This document shows, piece after piece, positions 38,351 to 50,827 of a stretch of 64,000 nucleotides of DNA. A program made the position numbers and the translations under genes. How positions within the stretch are numbered: position 1 is the stretch's first letter; each line of letters begins with the position of its first letter. Below the pieces are notes generated by a model that made no database searches, was not told where the DNA came from, and saw only the letters and a list, made by a program, of their open reading frames with translations. This DNA is from Grifola frondosa. Lineage: Eukaryota; Basidiomycota; Agaricomycetes; Polyporales; Grifolaceae. Location: assembly GCA_001683735.1 (NCBI GenBank), contig LUGG01000022.1, forward strand, positions 124,001 through 188,000. Direction: 5' to 3'.

Positions 38351-40266
38351 ATGATCATACTCGATGAACTCGACACAGACGACCCTCATCGGCCCAAGCT
38401 TGCCTCAGTCCCCCCTGCCCATCCCGTAACAAGGACACAGACACCCACTCCTTCCCTCCCTGACTACGAAGCTTCTCAAGCCCAATTCAAAACACCCTGG
38501 ACCAAGAGGCCACATTCCCGTTGTTGGAGGATAACAATCTATGCTCTCATTGTCTACTTTCTGCTTACAGTCGGCGTTGGCATTCCCATCCTAGTCGTGG
38601 TACGTCCTCCTGTCTTGGCGCTTCGCGCACCATGCCTCATATCAATTTAGAAATTGCGACATCGATCCTCTTCAGTTTCAAACCCATATGCGTTGTGGGC
38701 CGGCGGGCCATCTTCTCCCCCACCCGGTACGATTACCCTTGGCGAGGCACCTCTGTCACTGGCGATGGCATCCCAATGTAACTTGTGGAATGCGAAGGAT
38801 AAACCTGCGGGCAGTCTGTTGCGGTCTGAGTGAGTACCTCCCCTCCATTCATGTTTTATTATCTGAATGTTGTGCAGCTTGCAATATGTGATCCCCTTCA
38901 ACGGGTCCATATTTGTCCGATCCAATCTGACCTATAACGTAGACAAAGCATACTTGGACAAATTCAATGGAAGCCTCTACGTCGACTTCAATAGCGATGC
39001 AGAAGTATCAGATGCTCATGTCTCAGTATCGATGTTATACCCTAGTGTCGAGGTCAGGAATTCGACCTATGTCTGCTTGATGGATACCGCAGGTGGTAAC
39101 GGTCTTTACATCTTCGTCAGTAATGACTTCCTTTCTTATTGGACAACGTTTGATAATCATATGTGCTTTTTGTCACTAGGCTCCTCAAAATTTGTCCCGA
39201 CAAGATACACTATCCTTTAATCACATTGCTACTACCACAAAACAATTCCACCCCTCTTCAATGTTCTGAGTTCATATGTGATCTACCCCATTTCAACCAG
39301 AGCTTCGCAGATCTAGCTTCCCATATTGCTTTCGACAATGTGCTCTTAGGCGGCGCTATGTCTAGCGTCGTAGTTGAAGTGAGTATCGGCTCTAATTCTA
39401 AATACGGCCGCTCATTTTTCATCAGTCGATTTCGGCCGCAACTATTGCCGTCAAGAGTTCGTTAGCCGAGATCAGAGGCAATTTCAGTGCCTCCCAGTCA
39501 TTATCTCTTGAGACAGTCGCAGAGTAAGTCATTAAAGTGGCTGCATGATACGGTCTGACTCATGGTTGCTGCAGACCCATCAACGCCAATATCTACCTAT
39601 CCAACAATGGAGATTATACACAACCAACGTACCTCCGCCTTAACACTGGCAATAGGCAAGTGTGCGCCCAGCCATCGTTTTCGCAATACTTATGCCATTA
39701 TCTACAGCGAGCTGAACGCGAACATCAGTGTCTACCTACCATCCAATGCGAAGAAGCACCACAACAGGTCGCAGAACTTCGTTGCGCATGCCGAAACCTT
39801 CAACGCCCCCCTCTCTATCAGGCTCGTACACGACCCCGAATCCATCCCCGCGGCAATCCTGCTTCACGCCGAGAGCAACCTCGGCAATGCGGTCGTGAGC
39901 GTTGACCGGCATTTCAGCGGGACGTTCGATGTGGCCACCATGTTTGCGGCGGCGGAGGTGTTGTACAGCAACAACACCTCCCTCGACAATGATAGTGGAA
40001 ACTCTAGCAGTCAGCTAGATATGATGATGAACAACATCCTCGACAGCGGCGACGGCGACGACGATAGTGACGATTCTGGCACCCCTTCTCCCTCGTCGAA
40101 CTCGAGCAGGTGCCTCGAGTATGACCTCATTTCTGATTCACGGATGAGTGGCTGGATAGGCACGCCCCCGAGACCGACACCGAGCGGAAGACATGGTTTG
40201 AACGGCCAGGGCCACATCGGTGTAGTCTCCTCGTTGAATTCCGCACAACTCGTGTTGGAACCCTAG
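38351..40266 (+). CDS. DUF7330-type single-pass membrane protein
   Basis: This is a basidiomycete-type protein of unknown function that resembles DUF7330. After a Pro-rich cytosolic N-terminus with PTPSLPDYEASQAQF, a hydrophobic helix (IYALIVYFLLTVGVGIPILV) follows. A beta-rich extracellular part has QYVIPFNGSIFVRSNLTYNV, LDKFNGSLYVDFNSDAEVSD and FNQSFADLASHIAFDNVLLG. Further on, NANISVYLPSNAKK is followed by AETFNAPLSIRLVHDP. An Asp/Ser-rich stretch (about 40040-40100) precedes a last segment with SGWIGTPPRPTP. Introns are short; the one at 39656-39707 has a GC donor (AG|GCAAGT) and an AG acceptor. One frame break lies at the TTT of 39216-39218, where removing one T continues the reading. 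Family resemblance is from memory of such proteins. Confidence 0.75.
39656..39707 (+). other. GC-AG intron in the DUF7330 gene
   Basis: The exon before ends AATAG and is followed by GCAAGTGTG; the acceptor is CTACAG. Joining the flanks gives an uninterrupted Asn-Ser-Glu-Leu-Asn reading into the conserved NANISVYLPS block. No GT donor nearby restores the frame, so a GC-AG intron of 52 bp is the simplest reading. Confidence 0.7.
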
Positions 40267-40523
40267 GAGGTGGCCATGGATGTGTATATGCTTGCTTGCT
40301 GTCTGGACACAAGTTTTCTCCCCGGTTGTAGAGTAGTGTACACTAAGACATTTTCCATTTGCTTCATCGTATCTTATTGCTGTTTACTGGCATTCCTTCG
40401 GATTTCCGCGAACAAACTAATAGCAGTATCGTGTACGTGTTGAAATGCAGCCATCGTTAACTCCAATATTTTATAATACACTAGCGTATAAATCGCCTTT
40501 CCATGAGATCGGTACACATTCGT

Positions 40524-42455
40524 TCAGAACTCGCTGCGGGGCCCCTGCTCCTTCCCGGACAACCTGAACACACCAATCGCCGCTCGAAGCAGCGCAGTAA
40601 CGCCGTCCACGAATCCCTGTAGACATCCTAGCGTTCCATCTCGACACGCGCGCACCCAGCATGCCACGCGACCCAAGAGATCTTCAAGGAAATGCTGCGG
40701 AGCAGCATCTGAGCCAGCAACGGGAGAATGCCGTGGCTACGTGCACATTCCCACATCAGAATATGGCCATTTTAATCCGAATCAGCACACACCTTCTGAA
40801 CACCCTCGGCTTCCTGAACCAATCGTCCTTCTTCCTGCGCGCCGGTCTCCGCCCACATCCTACGGAAGTCGTTCACAGCATGCAGGGACTCGGTAAAGCG
40901 GTGCAGGGTGTTCATCAGCGCTACTACCTCAGAGCGCTGCAGCAGGTTCGCGTTCTGGCGCGGACTGCGACACGTCAGCAGGGATCAGACGAGAAGGGCT
41001 TAGGACTCACTCGAGGGCGTTCTCGTCCAGCTCGAACAGTATCTTCAGCGCGGTAGCGACGCCCGTGGTCTGTACCTTGCCCCACAGCCGGCACTTGTCG
41101 CATCCCACGCAATCCATGATGCGCGTCACGTTCCGGAAGTGCTCTTTGAACTCCTCCTTCAGAATCTGGGAAACCAGAGTCAGCAGAGCACACGAAGAAG
41201 CGGAACGAGTACCCACATTGGCATTTTCGCCCCGGAAAAGCACCGTCTCGTCGAACTTGCCTACCGCCTGCGCAATGTCAATCACCTTGGTGAGCCGCGC
41301 GAGGGTCGCTGTATCGTCCTCGTGCGTGCCCGTCCCGCAGTAGTCGTACGCGGAGAGGTACGGCCCGAGACGTGCGACGGCGCGGAGAAGCAACACAGTG
41401 TCGAAGTAGATATATTGCAATCGCTCGGGGTACGAGGCGATGCGCTCGATGAAGCACTTGAGGTTCGGGCCCCATTCACCCGTAGTCTGGTCCATGTCCT
41501 CGTGACAGATGTGTGTTGAGATGCTTGCGTGTAGGCCCGAAATGATCTTGTAGTAAACCCGCCGCTCGAGACATTCCCGTGTATTCTCCGCGCTATCCGC
41601 CTTCAGTGCGCCCGTCAGGCTGTCTGGGGGTGTCGCCGGTGCGGGATTCGGAGCCTCGCCAGAGAGCAGGTTCACCTCGGACATGCCGAAGCAGTTCTCT
41701 TCGTAGATGGACGACCAAACGCGGTGCGCTGAGGGGCCGACGTAGCCTGTGAAGCGCTCCGGGTTCATTGTGAGGTCGACGTAGTCTCCCTCTGCTGACC
41801 GGTAAGCAAGTTAGAAGAGGGGGATGGACAAAGAAACCGACCTGTCATGTCATCGAGGAAACAGTAATCTGAGTCGCGGTAGTAGCATCCGGGAAGTAAT
41901 GTTCGCTGGCGGCATTATGGTTGGAAGTCTTCAGAGTATGAAGAGCCAAAGACATACCTGGTCCTCTGGTGGCATCTCTACTTTACTTAACGCCGCTGCC
42001 CTCCATCTTTCGGGTATCTCGCTCTCATCTACGGTGGTGATACCGCACTCCCTGTTCATACAGAAGCCGTTGTCCGACCAGAACGGACATTCACGATAGA
42101 GGTCGACCCTGAAGTACTTGAAGAATGGGGTTTCCACTAGGGAGTGCAACTCTGTATATAGGTCTTCTGTTACGCTTTCTACGGTCTCGTAGTCGCATAG
42201 GGTTGTCTCTATAGGACCTGTGGGCTACGAAGAGTGGAGAGTATCATGTGAGGGGTCAGTCCGCCTAGCACATAGAACGACTCGTACGAATTGTTTGCAT
42301 GAAGGCTCCTTCACAGGTTGATGTTCAAGCACATTCTGCACTTGATTCGTCCTCAGTAAGCTATCCGTAAGAAACGACTGAGGTTGTGATGCTCGAGTTA
42401 CGAGAGACTCAAGGAGGATTGGGAGGAAGAGCGCATACAGATGATGCAGAAGCAT
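40524..42455 (-). CDS. ERO1: Endoplasmic oxidoreductin 1
   Basis: Ero1 is the flavoenzyme that re-oxidises protein disulfide isomerase in the ER. The start at 42455 gives MLLHHLYALFLPILLESLVT, a signal peptide. After an intron come TLCDYETVESVTEDLYTELH and YFRVDLYRECPFWSDNGFC, with conserved cysteines. The large exon 41007-41768 contains NPERFTGYVGPSAHRVWSSI, YEENCFGMSE, ISTHICHEDM, KVIDIAQAVGKFDETVLFRG and the active-site MDCVGCDKCRLWGKVQTTGV (CxxCxxC). The C-terminal exons include HRFTESLHAVNDFRRMWAET and LLGRVACWVRACRD. The protein ends FRLSGKEQGPRSEF at 40524. Reading is clean. A TATA-like sequence lies just upstream (42497-42503) and a possible UPR element about 100 bp upstream. A retention signal was not evident at the C-terminus. 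Confidence 0.94.
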
Positions 42456-43311
42456 CTTCAGCTAGACCTTGCTAAGCAGGCGACTGCAGTGCTCGAGGTA
42501 TAAATGGCGAGTGAGTGTGGGTAGACAGAGAACAAGAATATGAATTCATGAAAAAGCCACGTCGGCGCGAGAAACAGCGCTTGCTTCCAAATTGTTGCGG
42601 CCATCATCCCGCTGCTCGAGTCGCGTCTCGATCACCGAGATTTGTCTGGAATAATGTTTCAACGCCGCACCACAGCTCTCGTACAGCTCTCTGTTGCAAT
42701 CATGTCAGTTTCAGTTTAACTGACTGGCTTGTGTGTGCTGGAAGCTGGTGGAGAACTCTCTGGACTCGGCATGTATTTGAATTTTGTCCAGCGCCGCTGC
42801 AGCGTCGCTTGTCGATTCAGCGGTTGGATCGGTTGCTAATTTCTGAGGCTGGTAAAATTCTCTGTTTCTTTTGGCCATGGCCATGGATGTAACTATTCCC
42901 TCTACCTCTACACCCCAGTTTTTTTTAGAGTTTTTCTTTGACTTGACAATTTTCTGCTGCTGCCTATCTAAAGATCCGCATCTGAAGATCTGGGCGACAG
43001 AGTGTCCACTTTCGAGCTTGACGCAGTGTACAGCCATCAATGTGAATTGAAATTGGCGGCGACGAGGAAGGGGGACTGAAGACGTGCCATCCTAAATGAG
43101 TATCTCTCCATACCAAACAACATTCCGATGGTGCTCGCCCATCGAGTGTGTACGCTGACCAGCGATGCAAATGCAAAACATTCAAACATGTGTGGTATAT
43201 CCGTATAGGTAGCTTGTAATTGTAGTAACTCGTCCATCTCCCACCATGCCCCCATAGTCATCCCGAACAACTTGTTGTATAGCATATTTGCATGTCTTCG
43301 CGTTAAGAATG
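42456..43311. other. ERO1 promoter and vigilin 3' region
   Basis: No gene was seen in this stretch. A 125-codon frame at 42515-42892 (plus) has no family features. A short T run lies near 42919-42926. Confidence 0.45.
42557..42563 (-). promoter_or_regulatory. Candidate unfolded-protein-response element upstream of ERO1
   Basis: On the gene strand the sequence GACGTGG lies about 100 bp upstream of the ERO1 start and contains the ACGTG core bound by Hac1/XBP1-type factors. ERO1 is a classical unfolded-protein-response target, so the position is suggestive. The core is short and could occur by chance. Confidence 0.3.
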
Positions 43312-46300
43312 TTAATTGTCCCGGCGGCCTCGCGAGCGGTTATTGGACATTTTAAGGATAGCCTCCTTCGCTGACTCGATAGCAGACTCGGATCCTGTAG
43401 GTAAACAACGCATAAGCGATCGCACAAACCACAATCTCCAGACAAATGCACTCACCAACAATCACAATCGTGCTATCTTCGCGACTGACAGTAATATCAG
43501 CCCCGCTTTCGTTGCGGAGGCGCGCCACGTTCGACCCCTTCGCGCCGACGATCCTGGGGAACAGCGAGCGATCAGGCAGAGTGAGGTACCCAATGTGGGT
43601 CATCTTCTCGGCGTGCTCGATGGCCTCCCGAGTGAGCTTCAACGCGCGATCCAAACTGGCCTGGTCGTGCGCCTTGAACGTCCACTCGGAGTCACCCTCC
43701 TCGGCATCCTGGTAGTTCGCCACGATCTCCCACTGCACTTCATGCGCCGCGCCCTCCTCACCGGGATCGTCGATGCGGGCAGAAGGCCCGTCGGCCACAG
43801 GGGTAGGACGAGGCGGCACCGCTGGTTTCTGTGGGAGCAGAGATTGCTCGACATGGACGCCAGACGACCTCAAAGAACGGAACAAGTTGCCTTGTTGCGT
43901 CACAGCGTAATGGTACTTCAAGGGTACGCTAAGCGTGCCGATGATCTCCTCGGCGACGGGCTTGACCTGGGCCTTCGAACAAAAGTCAGTCACTGCACAA
44001 GGCGAATGTATATTCCGCTCAAATTACCTTGAGTTCCTCAATAGCCTTCTCGCAAGCTGCACGAGGGCCAGAGACCTTGACAAGGTTTGCTGGGTCGACC
44101 CCAGCCAGATCCGAGACGTTCTCGGGCTCGCCCACTTGATGATAAGAACGCGAGCCGGGGAACTGCACCTGAGCGCCTGTGCGAGTTTGCAGGTCATTCA
44201 AATGTTGACCGCCTCTGCCAATCAGTGCACGATGCTGCCCTACAGGAACCTCCACACCGAAAACGACACGGTCGCGAAGCGTAGCCAAGGTCTTCTCCAG
44301 TTCCGCCTTGATCTTCGCAACGAGCTTAGGCTCGCCCCGCAGGCGGACCTCGTCCGAGGGCTCACCTTGGCGAGGGCTGCAAACACCATGTAAGGCCACG
44401 CGGAAGCCACACACTTTCAATACGATACTTACAATCGGATGAGTCCTGCTTGAGCCCTAGGATCCGTGGGTCCGCCGCAACGGGCGATGAGCTCCTTCAG
44501 GCCTTGCCCGCCAGCACCGATCAGGGTGCGGTGGAATTTACTTTCCACTTCCACTGACGCCGTGGTCTCCTCGATAACTTGCTCCGAAATCTCCAAGATG
44601 GTCGCCTTAGCTTCAGCGATGGCATTCTTCGTTCCACGGATCAAGATATTCGTGACGGAAGCATCATCAGCAGCCTTGTCAACGTCAATATGGGTACCGG
44701 TGTTATCCTTGATCTCATTGATTGTCGCTCCAGATTTGCCTAAGATGCGGGCAACAGAACGCGTGGGGACTGTGAACTTGACCTCGTTGCTAGTCTCCTT
44801 CTCGAATTCGACTGCCTGTGCAACCCCTGACTTCAGTGAACGTATGGTAGGTGGTTCTGATACCACTTACATCGAGAAGCTCAGATTTGGCCAAGGCAAC
44901 GCCCTTTCTGCCTCCCTTGACGAGAACCTCATCGGCCTTAAGAGCCTCTCTGGTCCTGCCTTCGCCATTCTCGGCAGTCTCGCGGGGGAAAGTGATCTTG
45001 ACGCCATATTTCTCCTCCAGCCGGATGACGTACTTTCCGCTCTGGCCGATCAGCGATGAGTGGTACCGGTGCGGGATCTTGAGCACCTCAGACGTCTCGT
45101 CTGCAAGTCTCTCAGCTTGCGTTTGGATGCGCTTCTTTGCCTCCTCGACATTTTCTTTGCGACCGACGATCTATGATGAAATATCACGTCAGGCGTTCTT
45201 CATTCACGCTGCGAAAATGCAGTTTAGCATACCTTGACCTTGGATTTCTGGTGAACGGCTTTCTTCTTCTTTCCGCTCTCCTTCTCCTTTTCGTCAGCTT
45301 CGTCTGAGAAATCAATCTTGACGCCGAGCGTGTCGCGCAGTTTGTTGACACCGGCACCCTGCGCACCGACGATCCGCCCAACAAACTCCTTGTCGATCTC
45401 AAACTCGACTGACTTTAACAACAAATCAGGAGATGTAGCAGAAGGATAGAAAAAGACACACGTACGTAGCTGCTGACGATCTCATCGTTCTTCGCGTCCT
45501 CGACGATCTTCTCGATCTCCTTGACGGCGCGATCAACATCGGCACTGACACCGCGAACGAGGATGACATCCTCGCCAGATGAGTGCTTCGCCTCCGCACC
45601 GACCTTGATCGAAAGCGTTTTGTCCTCGCCAATGATCCTACAGTAACAATCAGAATCACATGCAATCACGGAACACACTAGCACTCACGCGTTGAGGGTG
45701 GTACCGCCTCGGCCTACGACGCTCTCATGCCATTTCTTCTCAACTTCCACAATCTGCGTCTTCACGTCCGCGGCATCGTGCGCCATCTTCAACAGCTCCT
45801 TCTCCACGTCCTCAAGGTTCTTCGCCTTCTCGACAGGCGACGGTGAGGCAGATGGCGACGTGGGATCGTAGACCAGAAGCACCGAGGACTGTTCCGCAGC
45901 CTCGGGCGGGAAGAATACCAGGACGTTGTGGGCCTCATGGAAGGCCTTAATCCTGTCCGAACACAAAAAGACATCCAGTCACGACCATCAACACGCGTAA
46001 AGTATTATATACGTACTTCTTAGCATTCTTGTGCGAGTTGATGATCCGATGCACCAGCCAGTCAATAGGAACCTCCTTCGTTGCACCAATCAGTTTCCCA
46101 ATCAACGCCGACACCTGACTGACCGCCGCATCCACCGCAGGCTTCTCACCGACGATGTCGACGTTCAGAACCGTGGCCTTATCCAGCGTAGACATCGGCG
46201 TCGTGTAAACCGAGACACCAGGGTGCGCCGCGCTCAAAGTCTTCGGGTATCCGACGCGCACCATATACGTGAGCAGCTGCCGTGAGATAGCAATGGGGCC

Positions 46301-47628
46301 CGGCAGGGGAACTCGTGGATGTACGCTGAGTTCGCCTTCTCCATGACCGCCTGCACGCCCGAAGACAAGTCCGTTCCTTTGCCCCACACGACGATCTCCT
46401 CGCTCGAGTCCTCTGGCTTAGGCACAATCACCGCGCACCGACTCTTCGCCATTACCTCGTCCGCAGCCTTGCCTGTGAGCAGACGATGCTGGCGCTTTGG
46501 CAGCGACAGCTTCAGCGAGATGACCTCCGTCGAAAAATATTCCACCGCAGACCGGATCGACTCCACGACGCGTCCTACCGCCTCGCGTTCGCCCGCAACA
46601 GAGATCTCGCGCCCAGCGGCGTTCAGTGTCAGCGTGATGTCGCCTCCCTCTGCCGCAGCCTCGAACGACGCTCGGCGTGGTAGCAAGAACGGCAAGATAT
46701 GCTCCGGGATATCGCGCACGCGTTGCGTCGTGCGTGACCGCTTCGACGCGATGATCTCGTTCAGCATCGCCTGCGCCTCGTACGCGAGTGGCTGAGGTCC
46801 GGTGAGTGTGACTGGAACCGTCGGCTCCTCTTCCTCCTCGTCCGCCACGGGGGTGCCAGGCAGCGGCGTGTTTGTGCGCGAAGGCGAGTGCGGAGTGCCT
46901 GGGCCAAGCGCATCGCGGCGCGGAATGTCTACCCTGACGCCGGTCTGGTCGCGCACCTGCTTCAACGTCGCGCCCTTGGGACCGATAATAGCTGCGATCG
47001 TGGAAGCCGGCGCGTTAAGGACGAGAGTAATCTACGAAACGGAACAACGTCACACGTGTAAGGAGTCAAAGCGTGAGCTGTAGAAACGGCTGCAAACGTA
47101 CGACGGGGCTGAGAAGAGCGAGGAGGCTTCGCTTGGCCTTGTCGAGCTCCTTCTTCGAGTCCGCCTTTATGTAGAACGTGGTCTGACGCGACTTCTGGTT
47201 GGTGGATGCCTCGAGTTTGACCTTATACTGCGACATAACCTGCTTCATGACCTCACCGAGGGAAGTCGGCTTGCCGTCCCTGCCCGTAGAAGACACGTCG
47301 ACGGACATGGTGAACGAATCCGAGACGACGGGGTGCTTGGGCGTGGCGGGCTTAATGCGCGGTCCCGCAGCGGAGCCCCATGCGGACGCGGCAGGTTTGG
47401 AGGCCTGCGTAGAAGGAGCGAGCGAAGGAAAGGCCTCCTGGGAGTCGGTATCGATGGTGCCATTGGAAGCTGTAGTACGGGGCTTTGCCGGCAAAGATTC
47501 AGTAAGACTAGGAAAGGGATCCGGGGCTCCTTCGAGCGCATGCCTTCTCTGCGAATTGGTGCGGGTTCAGTTGCAGGACTAAACTAGATGACTAGACATA
47601 CCTGAAGATCAGCAGCAGAGAGGGCCAT
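43312..47628 (-). CDS. SCP160: Vigilin/Scp160 multi-KH-domain RNA-binding protein
   Basis: Vigilin-type proteins bind ribosomes and mRNA through many KH domains at the ER surface. The start at 47628 reads MALSAADLQ, with the next exon beginning RRHALEGAPDPFPSL. About a dozen or more KH repeats follow. Their GxxG loops are visible as HRTLIGAGGQGLKELI, RILGKSGATINEIKDN, HSSLIGQSGKYVIRLEE, FVGRIVGAQGAGVNKLRD, SVVGRGGTTLNA, HRALIGRGGQHLNDLQ and FPRIVGAKGSNVARLRNES. The degenerate ones near the N-terminus lack the loop. The C-terminus is basic (NNRSRGRRDN). Introns are about 50-70 bp and all large exons are clean. It is head-to-head with the U2SURP gene, with 297 bp between the start codons. The assignment is secure for the family; one-to-one orthology with yeast Scp160 is inferred. 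Confidence 0.93.
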
Positions 47629-47925
47629 GGTTTACGGGTGTCCGATAAGCAGATAGCCTGTGACGGGTTAATTCCTGGCGACTAGCTCTGGCTATGTCGC
47701 GATAATAAGGGAAATATCTGGAAGAAATGAATGAAAGAAAGAAAGAAAGGCGAGTCGAGCAGTTCGCTGTCAAGCCTTCCCCTAGTCCGTCACGTGTAGT
47801 CGTGGAAATATATTCCCATTTTGGAACCCTTTTCGGGGATCACAATATCGACTCTCCAACTTAACCAAGTACTATCGGTATAACTGCTATCATCTTGTAA
47901 ACTCTCGTCTTCTGCAGAGGTCCTC

Positions 47926-50827
47926 ATGGACAAAACAAAATCCAAGTTAGCGGCGTTCTTTGACAACGACGATGAGGAATCTTCGTTCCCAGTGCGACGG
48001 ATATGACCTTATTTTCTCCGTTCACGCTCACCAACCGCTCTCTATGTAACAGCAAAAGGAGGTAGACGATCAGAAACGCTCCCTGTATACACAAGGAACT
48101 GTTCGAAAATCTCGGCGGGAGAAGGAAAAGGAAGCCGCAGAAGCGAAACGCAAGGAAGAGGAAGAGAACGCCGCAAGAGCGTATGCTGAGTTCTTGGACG
48201 CATTCCAGGGAGAGGGTGCAGACAGGAAGAAAGGCGCCTCCATGTTTGTGAAGGGTGGGCAGGATGCCGGAACGTCTTACGCGCCTTCATTGAGGGGCAA
48301 GTCACAGAGCTCTGCACCCTCACGAGCGTTTGAGGAAGAATCTATGGTCAATTTATATTTTCAAGTTTCCCGAACGTGCATATTGAGCGTGAACGTGATG
48401 ACAGCGTCCCCCTTCTCCACAACTTCCCGCTCCTAAGCCGAAGGGTAAACGAGCCATGGACTCGTTCTTGGAAGAAATCAAGAGGTCAGTTACCAGCGTG
48501 TTCATATTCCGCGCCACTTCTTAAATACATCTTATCAGGGAGCAAGCTGATAGAGAGGCGAGGTTGTCCCGTCATGGTTCGTTTCAGTCATTTTCCGGAG
48601 GTCGCACACTCAATGTTTATGGATGTAGTAACCCACGGTCGGTCTGTGACTTCAATAGCGGGTGCGTAGGATCTGTCCTTGTGCAAGCCAACTCATGAAC
48701 TGACTTTTTCACAGCATATGAGGGTCAAAGTGGTAGCAAAGATCGAGGTGATCCTCAGGTGGGTGTGCTTAAAGTTGAGTACACAATTTACCTGATTCTA
48801 TGATGTGCGGAGACGTCGAATGTATTCGTCGCCAACCTTCCCCCTCATGTCAGTGAGCAAAGTCTGGGAAATTTCTTTGCTCGCGTCGGCCCAGTAGGCT
48901 CTGTACGTCTTTCATCTCAATCATCAAGATCGTCTTCTGACTTTCCTGCAGGTCAAAATAATGTGGCCGCGAGGCGATGCCTCTGTTGGACCTGGCGCAG
49001 ATATGACCGCTTCTAGACGCAGCAAGAACTCAGGACTGAGCGGATTTGTGTCGTTCATGAAACGCAAAGATGCCGAGGAGGCGCTGCGTGAGCTGGACGG
49101 GTTCGACTGGGGAGGCTCCATCTTGCGTGTTGGATGGAGCAAGGCCGTACCAATCGCCGCAAAGGCTATGTATAGTGAGTGATAATGTTCTGCCGCTGTA
49201 TTTGAACTTACTAAATACTCTGTGCGTAGTTGCTAAGAGGTCGCGAACGAAGTCAAGGTCGAGGTCGAAGTCGAGGGAGCAGTCGCCGGTGCACGTGCAC
49301 TCTCGGGATCATGACCGACGCCGTTCTCATTCACGCTCTCGCTCCGTCGATCGCGATTATGACCGCTCGAAGGATTTCCGTTCATCTCGGCGATCCCCCA
49401 GCCGTTCGTGGAGCCGGAGCCGCTCTCGCTCTCATTCTCGTTCTCACCGCCGACAACGCTCATATAACCGGCATCGCGGTCGTAGTTACAGTCGTTCGCC
49501 ACACCGCCGAAACTCTCGCAGCCCATTAGGACTCGGTAAGGATGAAGACGACGAGGTGACTGAACAGTTCATTAGGACTGTAGCGGTGGAAGTGAAAGGG
49601 CATGACGAGGAGTACGAAAAGAACCTAAAAGAACGCGAGCTGGGAAACCCAAAATTCGCCTTCTTGAAAAAAGACGTGAGCTTTTATTTCAAGCATTTTG
49701 AACGTCAATTCTGATGCAGTGGTCGTCTATCTATAGCATCGGCGATATAAGTACTACCGTTCGATGGTGGATCGAAAAGAGCCTTTAGAACCTGAATTCG
49801 ATGACGATGTGAGTAACCTTATAATGTTGTGGTTTGTTGCAATATTAATTGGCGTATCAGGGCTATAATTCGGTTTATTCTACTGACTCAGCGGAAGAGT
49901 CAGAGCGCGAACATGGTCGGAAGCACGAACTGGGAAAGCTCGCGCGGCGTAGATTTGAAGCGATGCTACGTGCGCTCTCAGGAAAACGAGGAGAACTTGC
50001 ACGTTGTATGGCGTTCAGTCTTGAACATGCTGAAGCCGCGTCAGAGGTTGGTCCTTACCTCACTTACCTATCAAAATTCTCCCATGAATTTATGCATGAC
50101 ATAGGTGTCAGATATCATCATCGCATCCCTCATGGTGGATGGGACTCCTGTACCGCGGAAGGTTGCGCGGCTTCACCTCATTTGCGACATCCTCCACAAC
50201 TCTGCAGCTCCACTCCCTATGGCGTGGAAATTTCGGCAGGAATTTCAGTCGCGCCTTGGGCTCGTGTTCGACCACCTTTCGACGATATATCATTCCTTCC
50301 CAGGACGCATTACTGCCGAAACATTCAAGAAACAGATCACCTCCGTTGTAGACATTTGGGAGGACTGGATCGTCTTCCCCCCAGATTTCACGGCAGAGCT
50401 GCGGGCAAGGTTGGAAGGCGAGACTACCAAGGAGGTTGAGGCATCGGACGAGCAAGTTGTCAGCGAGGTCAAGGAGAGCTCGACAGCGTTTACATCGAAG
50501 TTCAAGGCAAGCTCGTTTAGACCGGCAGAGGTGGTAGCCTTGACGGGCACTGGAGCAGTCGTAGGCGCGGCGGATGCTGATGAGCATGATGGCGAGTCGA
50601 TGGACGAAGGAAGCGACATAGATGGAAAGCCGATGGACGATGTGGACGGTGTGCCAATTGATCTTGATCTGGATGGCGTGCCGATTGATGATGTGGATGG
50701 CGAGCCTATGGACGATGATATTGACGGTGTACCCATGGACGATGTGGATGGCGAGCCCATGGACGATGCGCCGATTGATGGTGAACCCATGGATGAAGAC
50801 CTTGACGGTGCTCCGATCGATGTGTAG
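47926..50827 (+). CDS. U2SURP: U2 snRNP-associated SR140/U2SURP-like protein
   Basis: This protein combines an RRM, a SURP motif and a CID, the signature of SR140. The N-terminus is MDKTKSKLAAFFDNDDEESS, then KRAMDSFLEEIKR. The RRM reads TSNVFVANLPPHVSEQSL and later GFVSFMKRKDAEEALRELDG. A long Arg-Ser stretch (about 49230-49520) sits between the RRM and the SURP motif. The SURP region contains EQFIRTVAVEVKGHDEEYEK and FAFLKKD. The CID contains GKLARRRFEAMLRALSGKRG, CMAFSLEHAEAASEV and RLHLICDILHNSAAPLPMAW. The C-terminus is an acidic tandem repeat with units like DDVDGEPMDD, ending at 50827. About eight short introns. Position of the RS stretch differs from human SR140, where it is at the C-terminus. 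It probably acts in U2 recognition of branch sites. Confidence 0.92.
50588..50824 (+). repeat. Coding minisatellite: acidic tandem repeats in U2SURP
   Basis: The last exon ends in about a dozen imperfect units of 18-27 bp that encode variants of D-G-x-P-(M/I)-D-D. Units are built around GATGG...GA(G/T)CCxATGGACGAT. The copies differ at third positions, so the array is not brand-new. Length polymorphism between strains is likely. Confidence 0.85.
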
